Source: Okibacterium fritillariae (GTDB lineage: Bacteria > Actinomycetota > Actinomycetes > Actinomycetales > Microbacteriaceae). From it: a DNA stretch of 64,000 nt. The DNA is taken from positions 806,001-870,000 of the forward strand of contig NZ_FUZP01000001.1 in the NCBI RefSeq assembly GCF_900167575.1. Reading direction: 5' to 3'. Shown piece by piece: positions 1 to 9,404 of this stretch. The position numbers and the translations under genes were made by a program. The notes beneath the pieces were generated by a model, which did not search any database, was not told the origin of the DNA, and worked only from the letters and a program-made list of their open reading frames with translations. Position 1 is the first letter of the stretch; every line of letters begins with the position of its first letter.

Positions 1-752
1 ATTGCGGATGCGCGGGCAGCCGCTGCGCTTCGAGTGGCGGCTCGAATCGCTACCTGTCCAATCACTCGACCTCCCGCGATGATCAAAGGAACAAACCAAA
101 GGGGATCGGCAATAACTGGAAATGCGGTATCGGATCCGGTCTCAATGACCTGAGTCGGAGTATTTCCATCAACGAGATACTTCGTGGGCACGTCCTTGCC
201 GTCCGAATCCACGGCCCAAGGTCGAGGGACAATGAGGCTCACGGCGCCTGTCCCAGGGTCAGAAGCCTGTGCGCCACCGCCTTCCACAAGGGCGAGCCGA
301 TGCCCCTCGGGGAGTGTGACATGAAAATCGAATGATGTGGGCGAGGAAGCGTCCGCGATCGCGATGAGCGCGCGTAAACCGTCGCTTAAAGACGCCGACT
401 CAGGGGATGGAACGGCTTCGAGCGCGAGTTTTCCGCCAGCTGGAAGCTCACTGAAGCGCATATCCGGAGCAAAATGCGATTCGACCGGGGCGTTGGTCGT
501 TGGGAGCCCAACGAGCACCGGCCCGGAGGGTGACGCCGGGAGCTTGATTTCCGGCTTCTCGGTGGACACGTGGATATCGGTGTCCTCGAAAGCGATATTT
601 GACGTTGACGTGTCGTCGTAGTCGTCCAACGCCTTCTCTGCCGGGCTGGATGGCAACGTGTCTAAGGAATTCGCAGAAGCGGGATCCCCCAGAGCAAGGA
701 CGAGCAACGTCGCTGTAATGATCGCAGTGGCGTTCCGATAATTGCGAGACAT
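1..752 (-). CDS. secreted protein of unknown function, 3' end beyond window
   Basis: The frame is open from an ATG at 752 to the left edge (250 codons), with a strong AGGAGG ribosome site just upstream. The first 28 or so residues look like a Sec signal peptide: basic start, hydrophobic core ATLLVLAL, then PASA before the mature part. The mature part is acidic and Ser/Pro-rich. Near residues 200-215 there is a stretch ending in PVIADP, followed by a hydrophobic segment and an Ala/Arg-rich stretch. From memory, many secreted actinobacterial proteins share a layout with a 'VVADP' block that precedes a hydrophobic helix and a variable C-terminus. The variable end would lie outside the window. 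The function is unknown; a secreted effector or toxin is possible but not shown. The gene runs away from the rest of the window. Confidence 0.75.
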   Translation of the reverse strand, partial: MSRNYRNATAIITATLLVLALGDPASANSLDTLPSSPAEKALDDYDDTSTSNIAFEDTDIHVSTEKPEIKLPASPSGPVLVGLPTTNAPVESHFAPDMRFSELPAGGKLALEAVPSPESASLSDGLRALIAIADASSPTSFDFHVTLPEGHRLALVEGGGAQASDPGTGAVSLIVPRPWAVDSDGKDVPTKYLVDGNTPTQVIETGSDTAFPVIADPLWFVPLIIAGGRVIGQVAIRAATRSAAAARASA

Positions 753-814
753 CTTTCCTCCTCATTAATGGACTGAGGCCGTTAATGTATCGGAATTCGA
801 TGTGCGATATTTCG

Positions 815-1627
815 CTACGCGCCACCGCGCTTGGCGAGAAGGTCCTCCATGAGGCCGATCTCGGACTCCTGGGAGTTGACGACGCCTCGAGCGAACTTCG
901 TGACGGCCGTGTTGGTGCTGCGCTCGAGCACCGCGTCGGCCATCTCGATGGCGCCCTTGTGGTGCGCGATCATAAGCGTCAGGAAGATCTTCTCGGCGTC
1001 GGTGCCCGTCGCATCGGTGAGTTGCTGGATCTGCGCGGGGGTGGCGAGGCCGGGCATGGGGGCACCGGGTTCGTGGGCGGCCGCATCGGTCGAGGTGCCG
1101 CCGTGGGCGTGGCTGGCTCCCTCGAGCGTGGGGCGCGTCATCCACGTCATGGATGGCTCACTGGCGGCGGCCGGAAGACCCCAGCTCTGCAGCCATCCGA
1201 GCATCTGGCCCGACTGGTTGGCCTGCGTGAACGCGATGTCATAGGCGAGCGTGCGGATGTCGTCAGAGGTCGAGCGGTCGCGAATGAGGAACGCGAGTTC
1301 GACGCCCTGGTCGTGGTGCAGCTGCATGTCCCGCGAGAATCCGGCTTCGGCCGAGTTTTGGGTGGGCGTCGGGTCGGCGAGGGTCGAGAGGCGGCCCACC
1401 GAGAACGCGACGAGCCCGACGACGACGATGACGAGGATGCTGGCCACCACGAGCATCCAGCGGGGGAGGCGCGGTTTCGGGGCGCGTTGTGCGGCCTCGA
1501 AAGCCTCGAGCTCGGCGTCGGTTGGTTCGGTGTCGGTTGTGCCTCGAGCGTCGGTGCGCCGACGGATGCCCCGGGCCGCGGCGTGCGGCAGCGGGGCATC
1601 CGTTCGTGCGTCGGGGGTGTCGGTCAT
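815..1627 (-). CDS. DUF305 family membrane-anchored protein
   Basis: A 270-residue protein with a cytoplasmic Pro/Arg-rich start, one membrane helix near residues 46-65 (core VVASILVIVVVGLVAF) and an outside DUF305 domain. Family hallmarks are visible: FSRDMQLHHDQGVELA and, later, IAHHKGAIEMA, with MPGLAT between them. DUF305 proteins are four-helix ferritin-like proteins, and some (CopM-type) bind copper through His/Met residues; copper handling here is inference. The start is the ATG at 1627, because the upstream DUF3105 gene stops there with a one-base overlap (TGATG). That points to translational coupling. An earlier in-frame start at 1663 would overlap the neighbour for no gain. Confidence 0.9.
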   Translation of the reverse strand: MTDTPDARTDAPLPHAAARGIRRRTDARGTTDTEPTDAELEAFEAAQRAPKPRLPRWMLVVASILVIVVVGLVAFSVGRLSTLADPTPTQNSAEAGFSRDMQLHHDQGVELAFLIRDRSTSDDIRTLAYDIAFTQANQSGQMLGWLQSWGLPAAASEPSMTWMTRPTLEGASHAHGGTSTDAAAHEPGAPMPGLATPAQIQQLTDATGTDAEKIFLTLMIAHHKGAIEMADAVLERSTNTAVTKFARGVVNSQESEIGLMEDLLAKRGGA

Positions 1628-2340
1628 CAGACCTTGCCGGGGGCGTCGATCCCGCCGGAGCACGGGGCGCCGATCTCGGGAGCGGTGCCGCCCTTCCAGT
1701 AGCCGGTGAAGAACTCGGCGATGCGGGGGTCGTTCACGTCGTCGAGCTTCAGCTGGGCATCCCAGGCGCTCAGCACGAAGTTGCTGTCGAGCCCGTCGAA
1801 GGGCGAGAGCAGAACATAGGATGCCGGCAGCTTCGACTTCAGCGTGGCGAGGTCCTCGTCGGACATCGACGGGTCGTAGGTCACCCAGATGGCGCCGTGT
1901 TCGAGCACGTGCACGGCGTTCTCGTTGGGGACGGGCTGCGTGTAGACGCCGCAGTTCAGCCAGATGGCGTTGTGGTCGCCGCCGGCCGGGGGAGTCTGCG
2001 CGTAGTCGACCGTGTCTTCGGTGTGGTTGTTGGTGTTGGTGAAGGTCTCGAGGCCCTCGATGCTGGTGTCGCCCTTTCCGCCGCCCGCGTAGGTGGCGAA
2101 ACGGGGGATGGTGGTCGAGACCGCGAACACGACGAGCGCGATGATCGCGACACCGCCGACGATGGCCGACACGATGCCGATCTTCTTGTTGCGCGCCTTG
2201 CGGGCCCGTTCCTTCTTGAACGCCTCGACCTTGGCCTCGCGCTGCTGGGCGCGCTGCTGCTTCACGGTCTGCTGCTTCTGGGGGTTGCCGCTCGGGCGGC
2301 CGGCGCCGGACGGGCCGGTCGGGGGGTTCTGGGGGGTCAC
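1627..2340 (-). CDS. DUF3105 domain membrane protein
   Basis: A 237-residue protein. The N-terminus is Gln/Pro/Lys-rich and cytoplasmic, a membrane helix lies at about residues 54-75 (core IVSAIVGGVAIIALVVFAV), and the C-terminal extracytoplasmic domain carries the DUF3105 signatures: an AGGDHNAIWLNCGVY block, then HVLEHGAIWVTYDP and a late Cys in GAPCSGG. The two Cys residues may form a disulfide. DUF3105 genes commonly sit beside DUF305 genes in actinobacteria; here they overlap by one base. The biochemical role of DUF3105 is not established. Confidence 0.9.
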   Translation of the reverse strand: MTPQNPPTGPSGAGRPSGNPQKQQTVKQQRAQQREAKVEAFKKERARKARNKKIGIVSAIVGGVAIIALVVFAVSTTIPRFATYAGGGKGDTSIEGLETFTNTNNHTEDTVDYAQTPPAGGDHNAIWLNCGVYTQPVPNENAVHVLEHGAIWVTYDPSMSDEDLATLKSKLPASYVLLSPFDGLDSNFVLSAWDAQLKLDDVNDPRIAEFFTGYWKGGTAPEIGAPCSGGIDAPGKV

Positions 2341-2443
2341 GGGGGCCTCTCGGATCTATGCGATTGCATCAAGTCAAACCTGAGGCAGCGGACAGCTCTT
2401 CCCCGAGTCGCCCTTCCGCAGATGATTCTCAGCCAAATGTAAC

Positions 2444-2460
2444 CGTTTCGCCCCGAAACG
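2444..2460. terminator. 17-bp perfect stem-loop between mntH and the DUF3105 gene
   Basis: CGTTTCG, three-base loop CCC, CGAAACG. It lies just past the mntH stop on the minus strand. There is only a weak T-rich stretch after it, so it could be a terminator or a regulatory palindrome. Confidence 0.4.
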
Positions 2461-2482
2461 CGGCGTGTCGAGCGACGCGGTG

Positions 2483-3754
2483 TTACGCGCCCGTCACGGT
2501 GAGCGCGATGAGGGCGACGTTCAAGACCACGAGGAAGACGGCGGCCGCGACGGCGAGCACGGTCGTGAAGCGGCGGTTGACGTCATCCCCCATGACCTCG
2601 CGTTTGGCGGTCAGCGCCACGAGCGGGATGAGCGCGAAGGGGATGCCGAAGCTCAGCAGCACCTGGCTCAGCACGAGCGCCCAGGTCGGGTCGATGCCCG
2701 AGCCCAGCACGAGGAGAGCCGGGATGAGCGTGATCACGCGCCGCCAGAGCAGGGGCACACGTATGCGCAGTAAACCGCCCATGATCTCGGACCCGGCATA
2801 GGCGCCCACCGACGACGACGCCAGCCCCGACGCGAGCAGGCCGATGGCGAAGAGCGTGGCGGCGACCGGGCCGATCGCCTCGCCGATCGCGTCGTGGGCA
2901 CCCTGCAACGTGTCGGTGCCCGCGACCCCCTGCAGTGTCGACGCGGCGACGAGCAGCATGACGAGGTTGACCGTGCCCGCGATGGCGAGTGCGATCGTGA
3001 CGTCGACGCGGGTGGCGCGCAGAACGAGGCGACGCCGGGCACCCGCCCGCACCAGCCCGAACCGGTCGCGGCTGAGTGCCGAGTGCGCATAGATGGCGTG
3101 CGGCATGATCGTGGCGCCCAGGATGGAGGCGGCGAGCAGCACCGACGAGGTGCCCTCGAAACGGGGCACGACGCCCGCGAGGGTGGCCGCGGCATCCGGC
3201 GGGCTGATGACGATGCTGAAGCAGAACCCCACCACGATGATGGCGAGGAACGATGTGATGACGCGTTCGAAGGCCCGGGCGCCGCGCCGCTGCGAGATGG
3301 CGAGCACGACGAGCGAAACGGCGCCCGTGATCACGCCGCCCCAGAGAAGAGGAAGGCCGAACAGCAGGTTGAGGGCGATGGCGCCACCGATGACCTCGGC
3401 CAGGTCGGTGGCCATGGCGATGAGTTCGGCCTGCGCCCAATATGCTCGGCGCGCCCACGGCCGTTTCATGCGCTCGCCGAGCAGCTCGGGCAGGCTCTTG
3501 CCCGTGACGATGCCCAGTTTGGCCGACAGATATTGGATGAGCCACGCCATCGTGTTGGCGAGCAGCACGACCCACACCAGCAGGTAGCCGAAGAGCGCGC
3601 CCGCCGTCATGTTGCTGGCGACGTTTCCCGGGTCGAGGTAGGCGACGCCCGCGACGAGCGCGGGGCCGAGCAGGGGCAGGATGCGGCGGCCCACGACGTC
3701 GGGCGCCCGACGCGGGGTTGCAGGGGCCGGGGTGGCAGGGGTGCTCGGGCTCAC
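2483..3754 (-). CDS. mntH: Nramp-family divalent metal (Mn2+) transporter
   Basis: A 423-residue polytopic membrane protein with about 11 hydrophobic segments. It carries both Nramp metal-site signatures: DPGN in helix 1 (VAYLDPGNVASN) and the MPH motif of helix 6 (ATIMPHAIYAHSAL). The family imports Mn2+ or Fe2+ with protons; manganese preference is inferred from the bacterial MntH group. The start at 3754 gives a short Pro/Ala-rich cytoplasmic tail before helix 1. The gene is divergent from cbs. The gap between them holds an inverted repeat (3778-3809) that could be a metal-repressor site. Confidence 0.93.
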   Translation of the reverse strand: MSPSTPATPAPATPRRAPDVVGRRILPLLGPALVAGVAYLDPGNVASNMTAGALFGYLLVWVVLLANTMAWLIQYLSAKLGIVTGKSLPELLGERMKRPWARRAYWAQAELIAMATDLAEVIGGAIALNLLFGLPLLWGGVITGAVSLVVLAISQRRGARAFERVITSFLAIIVVGFCFSIVISPPDAAATLAGVVPRFEGTSSVLLAASILGATIMPHAIYAHSALSRDRFGLVRAGARRRLVLRATRVDVTIALAIAGTVNLVMLLVAASTLQGVAGTDTLQGAHDAIGEAIGPVAATLFAIGLLASGLASSSVGAYAGSEIMGGLLRIRVPLLWRRVITLIPALLVLGSGIDPTWALVLSQVLLSFGIPFALIPLVALTAKREVMGDDVNRRFTTVLAVAAAVFLVVLNVALIALTVTGA

Positions 3755-3777
3755 GGCATCCTTTGCGTGTCTTCATA

Positions 3778-3809
3778 CGTAGAGGCGGAAGTAAAAGTTC
3801 GTCTCTACG
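3778..3809. promoter_or_regulatory. inverted repeat in the mntH-cbs divergent gap
   Basis: CGTAGAG (3778-3784) and CTCTACG (3803-3809) are perfect reverse complements separated by 18 bases. Position suggests an operator for mntH or for both genes. It does not match a regulator consensus I recognise. Confidence 0.35.
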
Positions 3810-3935
3810 AACATTACGGCGGAGGCGCAGACGATGCAAGGGATGGGGCGGCCCGTAACAACCCGGGAGAAGCGGTTAGGCTCGATGGATCACCGGGTGC
3901 CGAACAACGGGCCCGTCGACATCGTGAGGACAGAC

Positions 3936-5300
3936 GTGAAGTACGCAGAAACCGTCCTGGGCCTGGTGGGAAACACCCCCCTGGTCAAACTGAACAAGGT
4001 CACCGAGGGCATCGCCGCCACCGTGCTCGCCAAAATCGAATACGTGAACCCCGGCGGCTCGGCCAAAGACCGCATCGCGACGCGCATCATCGACGCCGCC
4101 GAACGCGACGGCCTGCTGAAACCGGGCGGCACCATCGTCGAGCCCACGAGCGGCAACACGGGCGTGGGCCTCGCCCTCGTCGCCCAGCAGCGCGGCTATA
4201 AGTGCGTGTTCGTGTGCCCCGACAAGGTCGGCGAAGACAAGCGCAACGTGCTGAAGGCCTACGGCGCCGAGGTCATCGTCACGCCCACCTCGGTGGCGCC
4301 CGACGATCCCGACTCCTACTACAGCGTCTCCGACCGCCTCGCCCGCGAGATCCCCGGCGCCTTCAAGCCCAACCAATACGCCAACCCCAACGGCCCGCTC
4401 AGCCACTACGAGTCGACCGGTCCCGAGATCTGGCGAGACACGGATGGCCGCGTCACCCACTTCGTCGCGGGCGTCGGCACCGGCGGCACCATCTCCGGCA
4501 CCGGCCGCTACCTGCGCGAGGTCGCGGGCACCGACGTCGAGATCATCGGCGCCGACCCCGAGGGCTCCGTCTACTCGGGCGGCACCGGGCGCCCCTACCT
4601 GGTCGAGGGCGTCGGCGAGGACTTCTGGCCCGCCGCCTACGACCCCACCGTGGTCGACCGTGTGATCGCCGTGAGCGACGCCCAGTCCTTCGCCATGACG
4701 CGCCGCCTGGCCCGTGAAGAGGGGCTGCTCGTCGGCGGATCGAGCGGGATGGCCGTGGTCGCCGCCCTCGAGGCCGCCCGCGATTTGCCCGCATCCGCCG
4801 TCGTGGTCGTGCTGCTGCCCGACTCGGGTCGCGGCTACATCGGCAAGATCTTCAACGACAAGTGGCTGCAGTCCTACGGCTTCAGCGATGTGGCCGACGA
4901 GCGCACGGTCGGCGACGTCGTGCGCGCCAAGACGGGTGACCTGCCCGCGCTCGTGCACGCGCACCCGAGCGACACGGTGCGTGACGCCATCCAGATCATG
5001 GCCGAGTACGGCATCTCGCAGCTGCCCGTGCTGAGTGCCGAACCGCCCGTCGTCATGGGCGAGGTCGTGGGCGCCCTGTCCGAGGCCGGACTGCTCGAGA
5101 AGGTCTTCGCCGGCGACGCGCAGATGACCGACTCGGTGGGCTCGGTCGTGGGTTCGGCCCTGCCGCTCATCGGCGTGAACGAGTCGTTCGCCGCCGCCCG
5201 CGCCGCCCTGAAAGATTCCGATGCGCTCCTCGTGAGCGCCGACGGCAAACCCGCCGCCGTCATCACCCGGCACGACCTGCTCGCGTTTCTCAGCGAGTAG
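3936..5300 (+). CDS. cbs: cystathionine beta-synthase
   Basis: PLP enzyme that joins serine (or O-acetylserine) and homocysteine to cystathionine, the first step of reverse transsulfuration. The catalytic domain starts with LGLVGNTPLVKL. The PLP lysine is expected at Lys44 in NPGGSAKDR, the phosphate-binding loop is TSGNTGVGLA, and the Gly-rich loop is GTGGTISGTGRYLRE. After about residue 325 come two CBS-domain-like segments, so this is CBS rather than a short CysK. I chose the GTG at 3936 (GAGGA site 6 bases before it), giving 454 residues, the usual actinobacterial size; an in-frame start at 3834 adds an unconserved tail. Only 26 bases separate it from metB. Confidence 0.9.
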   Translation: MKYAETVLGLVGNTPLVKLNKVTEGIAATVLAKIEYVNPGGSAKDRIATRIIDAAERDGLLKPGGTIVEPTSGNTGVGLALVAQQRGYKCVFVCPDKVGEDKRNVLKAYGAEVIVTPTSVAPDDPDSYYSVSDRLAREIPGAFKPNQYANPNGPLSHYESTGPEIWRDTDGRVTHFVAGVGTGGTISGTGRYLREVAGTDVEIIGADPEGSVYSGGTGRPYLVEGVGEDFWPAAYDPTVVDRVIAVSDAQSFAMTRRLAREEGLLVGGSSGMAVVAALEAARDLPASAVVVVLLPDSGRGYIGKIFNDKWLQSYGFSDVADERTVGDVVRAKTGDLPALVHAHPSDTVRDAIQIMAEYGISQLPVLSAEPPVVMGEVVGALSEAGLLEKVFAGDAQMTDSVGSVVGSALPLIGVNESFAAARAALKDSDALLVSADGKPAAVITRHDLLAFLSE

Positions 5301-5326
5301 CGCCCCCTGATTTCGAGGAGAACAGC

Positions 5327-6487
5327 ATGACTTCCACCGACGACCACGGTTTCGCCACGCGCGCCATCCACGCCGGCCAAGACTTCGACCCCACCACGGG
5401 CGCCGTCATTCCCCCGCTCTACCTGACCTCTACGTTCGTGCAAGACGGCATCGGTGGGCTGCGCGGCGGCTACGAGTACAGCCGCGGCGGCAACCCCACC
5501 CGCACAGGCCTCGAAGAGCAGCTCGCCGCGCTCGAGGGGGGCGTGCGCGCCCTGTCGTTCGCGTCCGGTCTCGCGGCCGAGGACGCGCTACTGCGCGGCA
5601 TCCTGAAGCCCGGCGACCACGTCGTGCTCGGCAACGACGCCTACGGCGGCACCTACCGGCTCATCGCGCGCGTCTTCGGCGCCTGGGGCATCGAGCACAC
5701 GGTCGTCGACCTGAGCGACCTCGACGCCGTGACGGGCGCGATCCGGGCCGAGTCGACGCGCGTGCTGTGGGTCGAGACGCCGTCCAACCCGCTCATGAAG
5801 ATCACCGACATCCGCGCCCTGGCCGACGCCGGGCACGAGGCCGGGCTGACCGTCGTCGTCGACAACACGTTCGCGTCGCCGGCGCTGCAGCAGCCGCTCT
5901 CGCTCGGGGCCGATGTGGTCGTGCACTCGACCACCAAATACCTGGGCGGGCACTCGGATGTCGTGGGCGGGGCGCTCGTCTTCGCCGACGCCGAGCTGGC
6001 CGAGAAGATCGGTTTCCTGCAGTTCGCGGCGGGAGCCGTGTCGGGGCCACTCGACGCGTGGCTCACGACACGCGGCATCAAGACCCTGCAGGTGCGCATG
6101 CAGCGCCACTCCGAGAACGCGCAGCGCCTGGCCGAGTACCTGTCGACGCACGATGCCGTCGAGACCGTGTACTACCCGGGCCTCGAATCACACCCGGGCC
6201 ACGAGCTGGCCGCCAGCCAGATGGTCGCCTTCGGCGGCATGATCTCGCTCGGCCTGCGCGGCGGCGAAGCGGCGGCGCGCAAATTCGCCGAGAGCACCTC
6301 GGTGTTCCAGCTCGCCGAATCGCTCGGGGGCGTCGAATCGCTCGTCAACTACCCGTCCGAGATGACGCACGCGTCGGTCAAGGGCACCGAGCTGGCCGTG
6401 CCCGAGAACGTGGTGCGGCTGTCGGTCGGGCTCGAAGACATCGATGACCTGCTCGCCGACGTGAAGCAGGCGCTCGCGGCCCTCTAA
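5327..6487 (+). CDS. metB: cystathionine gamma-synthase
   Basis: A 386-residue fold-type I PLP enzyme of the Cys/Met metabolism family. The PLP lysine is Lys204 in HSTTKYLGGHSDVVGG. Other family marks are the EYSRGGNPTR block near residue 50 and SLGGVESLVNYPSEMTHASV near the C-terminus. MetB makes cystathionine from an activated homoserine and cysteine; close relatives are cystathionine gamma-lyases, and sequence alone does not fully separate them. Its neighbour cbs makes the same intermediate from the other side, so this operon may run transsulfuration in either direction. Start ATG with GAGGAGA five bases upstream. Confidence 0.87.
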   Translation: MTSTDDHGFATRAIHAGQDFDPTTGAVIPPLYLTSTFVQDGIGGLRGGYEYSRGGNPTRTGLEEQLAALEGGVRALSFASGLAAEDALLRGILKPGDHVVLGNDAYGGTYRLIARVFGAWGIEHTVVDLSDLDAVTGAIRAESTRVLWVETPSNPLMKITDIRALADAGHEAGLTVVVDNTFASPALQQPLSLGADVVVHSTTKYLGGHSDVVGGALVFADAELAEKIGFLQFAAGAVSGPLDAWLTTRGIKTLQVRMQRHSENAQRLAEYLSTHDAVETVYYPGLESHPGHELAASQMVAFGGMISLGLRGGEAAARKFAESTSVFQLAESLGGVESLVNYPSEMTHASVKGTELAVPENVVRLSVGLEDIDDLLADVKQALAAL

Positions 6488-6512
6488 CCGCGGGCTCGAC
6501 AGGAGAATGACG

Positions 6513-7718
6513 ATGGCGTCAGAACCGCAGCAGCACTCAGATCCCCAGCAGGCCTTAGAACCCCAGCCGCAGGGGGTGCGGGTCGTGATCGCGCCCGATT
6601 CATTCAAGGGCACGGCCACGGCTACCGAGGTCGCCGAGGAAATCGCGGCGGGATGGCACGAGGTGCGGCCGGGCGACGAGCTCGTCCTGCTGCCCATGGC
6701 CGACGGCGGCGAGGGAACGGTGGAGGCCTTCGCGGCCGCCGTTCCCGCCGCCGTCCGGCACACCGTTCAGGTCTCGGGCCCCGACGACGAGCTCGTCGAC
6801 ACCGACTGGCTGCTGCTGCCCGACGGCACGGCGGTCGTCGAGTTGGCGTCGGCGAGCGGCATCACGCTGCTCGACCCGCTGCGCCCGCACGATGCGCACA
6901 CGCACGGCTTCGGCGAGGTGATCGCGCACGCGCTCGATGCGGGTGCCGAGCGCGTGCTCGTGGGCCTCGGCGGCAGCTCGTCGACCGACGGCGGCGCGGG
7001 CATGCTGAGCGCCCTCGGCGCGCGACTCCTCACCCACGACGGCGCGCCGATCGCCTCGGGCGCGCGCGGGCTCGACGCTCTCGACACGCTCGACCTCCGT
7101 GACGTGCGGGCGCTTCCACTGCGTGGTGTCGCCATCCTGTCCGATGTCACGAACCCTCTCCGCGGCCTATCAGGCGCGGCCGCCGTCTTCGGGCCGCAGA
7201 AGGGTGCGACGGTTCCCGATATCGCGGTCTTGGATGCCGCGCTCGGGAGCCTCGTCGAAGCGGCCCGTTCGTCAGCTGCCCGAGGCGAGCTCGGCGCTCT
7301 CGACGCGTCGGCTGTCGATCGCCTCGCCGAAGAGCCCGGCTCGGGTGCCGCCGGTGGGACGGGTTTCGGGCTGTTGCTCTGGGGGGCGACGATGGCGGCC
7401 GGTTCGGTTGCCGTGGGTGAGGCCATCGGGCTGCCGGCGGCCACCGCATCCGCCGATGTCGTCATCACGGGTGAGGGTCGCTATGACGCGCAGTCGGCGG
7501 CCGGCAAGGTGCCGTCCTACGTGGTCAACCTCGCCCCCGATGGTGCGCAAAACCTTCTTGTCGCGGGCATGATCGCGGATGACCCGAGCGGCCTCTTCGA
7601 CGATGCCGTCTCGTTGGTCGAGCTCGCGGGCAGCGTCGAGGCCGCGCTGGCCGGACCGCTCGAGTACGCGCGCCGCGCCGGGGCCGAACTCGCGCGACGC
7701 CACTCGGCGGCAGGCTAG
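6513..7718 (+). CDS. glycerate kinase (GarK/GlxK family)
   Basis: About 401 residues. The N-terminal VVIAPDSFKGTATATEVAEEI block and LPMADGGEGTVEAF are diagnostic for the glycerate kinase type 1 family, which phosphorylates D-glycerate with ATP. Further marks are GLGGSSSTDGGAGML and VITGEGRYDAQSAAGKVP. Two ATGs lie close together (6507 and 6513). The AGGAG at 6501-6505 is too near the first, so the second is preferred. It follows metB by 25 bases and may share its transcript, although no pathway link is obvious beyond serine/glycerate metabolism. Confidence 0.9.
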   Translation: MASEPQQHSDPQQALEPQPQGVRVVIAPDSFKGTATATEVAEEIAAGWHEVRPGDELVLLPMADGGEGTVEAFAAAVPAAVRHTVQVSGPDDELVDTDWLLLPDGTAVVELASASGITLLDPLRPHDAHTHGFGEVIAHALDAGAERVLVGLGGSSSTDGGAGMLSALGARLLTHDGAPIASGARGLDALDTLDLRDVRALPLRGVAILSDVTNPLRGLSGAAAVFGPQKGATVPDIAVLDAALGSLVEAARSSAARGELGALDASAVDRLAEEPGSGAAGGTGFGLLLWGATMAAGSVAVGEAIGLPAATASADVVITGEGRYDAQSAAGKVPSYVVNLAPDGAQNLLVAGMIADDPSGLFDDAVSLVELAGSVEAALAGPLEYARRAGAELARRHSAAG

Positions 7719-7728
7719 ATCGACATTG

Positions 7729-7771
7729 GGCCTGCCGGGCCGACCGGGCCGATCAGCCGTCCCGGCGGGCC
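7729..7771. terminator. bidirectional stem-loop between convergent glycerate kinase and xylB
   Basis: Arms at 7729-7739 and 7761-7771 pair over 11 bases with one G-U pair. The right arm includes the last codons of xylB. No long T-run is present. Confidence 0.4.
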
Positions 7772-9153
7772 GCGTACTGCTCGCGGATGATGGGCTGCGC
7801 GTTCGGGGCGGGAGTCGCGAGGGTGGCCACAGGCCAGGAGGGGCGCGAACCCGTCAGGGCCCAGGCCGCCTGCACGGCCGCGCCATCCGCCACGTATTCG
7901 CCCGGCTGAGGAATGACGACCGGTTCGGCGAACACCTCGGCCGCGATGGCCTGAACGGCCGGGTTGAGCGCCGCGCCGCCGATGACGAGCACACGCGATA
8001 CCTCGACGCCCTGGGCGCGCACGGCGTCGAGTCCGTCGGCGAGACCGCACAGCAGCCCCTCGATGGCCGCGCGGGCGAGCGTCGGGCGCGTGGTGCTCGA
8101 CAGGGTCAGGCCGAAGAGGGTGGCCGTGGCATCCGGTCGGTTGGGCGTGCGCTCACCCTCGAAATAGGGCTGCAACACAAGGCCGGATGCACCGGGCTCG
8201 GCGTCGAGCGCGAGCCGCCCGAGCTCGTCGTGGTCGACGCCCAACAGCCCGGCCACGGCATCGAGGATGCGCGCGGCGTTGAGGGTCGCCACGAGCGGGA
8301 GGTAGCGGCCGGATGCGTCGGCGAAACCGGCCACCGTGCCCGAGGCGTCGGTCGACACCGTGTCGGTGACGGCGAAAACGGTGCCCGAGGTGCCGATCGA
8401 GACGACCACGTCGCCCGCGCCGGCGTCGAGACCGAGTGCGGCCCCCGCGTTGTCGCCCGCGCCCGGGCCGACGATGAGGCCGTCGGGCGTGGTGCCCGCG
8501 CGCTCGTCGGGGCGCAGCACGCGCGGCAGGATGGCGTCGTGTCCGAGGGCCCGCTCTAGCAAACCTCGGTCATAGTCCTCGGTGATCGCCGACCAGTAGG
8601 CCGTGCCGGACGCGTCGGAACGGTCGGTCGTCAGGGCGTCGAGCACGGGGCCGAGTGCGCTGTCGTCGCCCGGGCCGAAGCCGAGCAGGCGCCACGTCAG
8701 CCAGTCGTGGGGGAGTGCCACCGCGGCGACCCGGGCGGCGTTCTCGGGCTCGGCGTCGCGCAACCAGCGCAGCTTCGAGGCGGTGAACGAGGCGACGGGA
8801 ACGAGGCCCGTCTGGGCGGCGTATTCGGCGGCACCGACCTCGGTCGCCAGATCGGCGGCGGCCTGCGCGCTGCGAGTGTCATTCCACAACAGGGCGGGGC
8901 GGATGACGCGGCCCTCGGCATCGAGCACCACCATCCCGTGCTGCTGGCCCGCGATCGAGATCGCGGCCACGTCGCCGAGGCCGCCGGCGTCAGCGATGGC
9001 GTCGTTCAGGGCCTGCCACCAGGCTGCCGGGTCGACCTCGGTTCCGACGGGGTGCGTGGCTCGGCCGCGGCGGATGACCTCGCCCGTATCCGCGTCGCGG
9101 ATGACGATCTTGCAGGACTGGGTGGAGGAGTCGACTCCGGCTACGAGCGGCAT
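7753..9153 (-). CDS. xylB: xylulokinase
   Basis: A 466-residue FGGY carbohydrate kinase. It starts with [16 protein letters not shown] (phosphate-1 motif). It contains [14 protein letters not shown] near residue 75, LLWNDTRS near 110, [13 protein letters not shown] near 255 and [16 protein letters not shown] near 400, the adenosine-binding part. The GQQHG block is typical of xylulokinase within FGGY. It phosphorylates D-xylulose to xylulose 5-phosphate. It lies downstream of xylA on the same strand with a 271-base gap that contains stem-loops, so partial uncoupling from xylA is likely. Confidence 0.92.
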   Translation of the reverse strand: MPLVAGVDSSTQSCKIVIRDADTGEVIRRGRATHPVGTEVDPAAWWQALNDAIADAGGLGDVAAISIAGQQHGMVVLDAEGRVIRPALLWNDTRSAQAAADLATEVGAAEYAAQTGLVPVASFTASKLRWLRDAEPENAARVAAVALPHDWLTWRLLGFGPGDDSALGPVLDALTTDRSDASGTAYWSAITEDYDRGLLERALGHDAILPRVLRPDERAGTTPDGLIVGPGAGDNAGAALGLDAGAGDVVVSIGTSGTVFAVTDTVSTDASGTVAGFADASGRYLPLVATLNAARILDAVAGLLGVDHDELGRLALDAEPGASGLVLQPYFEGERTPNRPDATATLFGLTLSSTTRPTLARAAIEGLLCGLADGLDAVRAQGVEVSRVLVIGGAALNPAVQAIAAEVFAEPVVIPQPGEYVADGAAVQAAWALTGSRPSWPVATLATPAPNAQPIIREQYAARRDG

Positions 9154-9310
9154 TGGTCGGGGCCTTTCGGGGGTGGGGGTGCGGGGTTTGGGATTACAGG
9201 GTGTTTGAGGTGGGGAAGGGAAGTGGCTGGGTTTTCGAGGCAGGACTTGGCGGTTGCGGATCAGGGGCTGCCGCGGGACGGGCGGAAGAGCTGAATCGCT
9301 CTTCCGCCCC

Positions 9311-9392
9311 TAGGGCTACCGCCTTTCGCGGGTGCGAAGCGCCCGCGCATTTCGCGGGTGCGAAGCGCCCGCGCCATAGGGCTACCGCCTTT
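9311..9392. repeat. nested repeats: 26-bp tandem hairpin units flanked by a 16-bp direct repeat
   Basis: Units 9324-9349 and 9350-9375 are identical except for the last base. Each contains an internal hairpin (GCGGG...CCCGC with GTGCGAAGCG between). The outer 16-bp sequence TAGGGCTACCGCCTTT occurs at 9311-9326 and again at 9377-9392. The whole lies in the xylA-xylB gap. Confidence 0.8.
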
Positions 9393-9404
9393 GAGCGCCT
9401 GCGT

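Noticed and set aside
3755-3935. Riboswitch before cbs or mntH
   Set aside because: The gap is short and contains none of the SAM or Mn riboswitch core sequences I can recognise.
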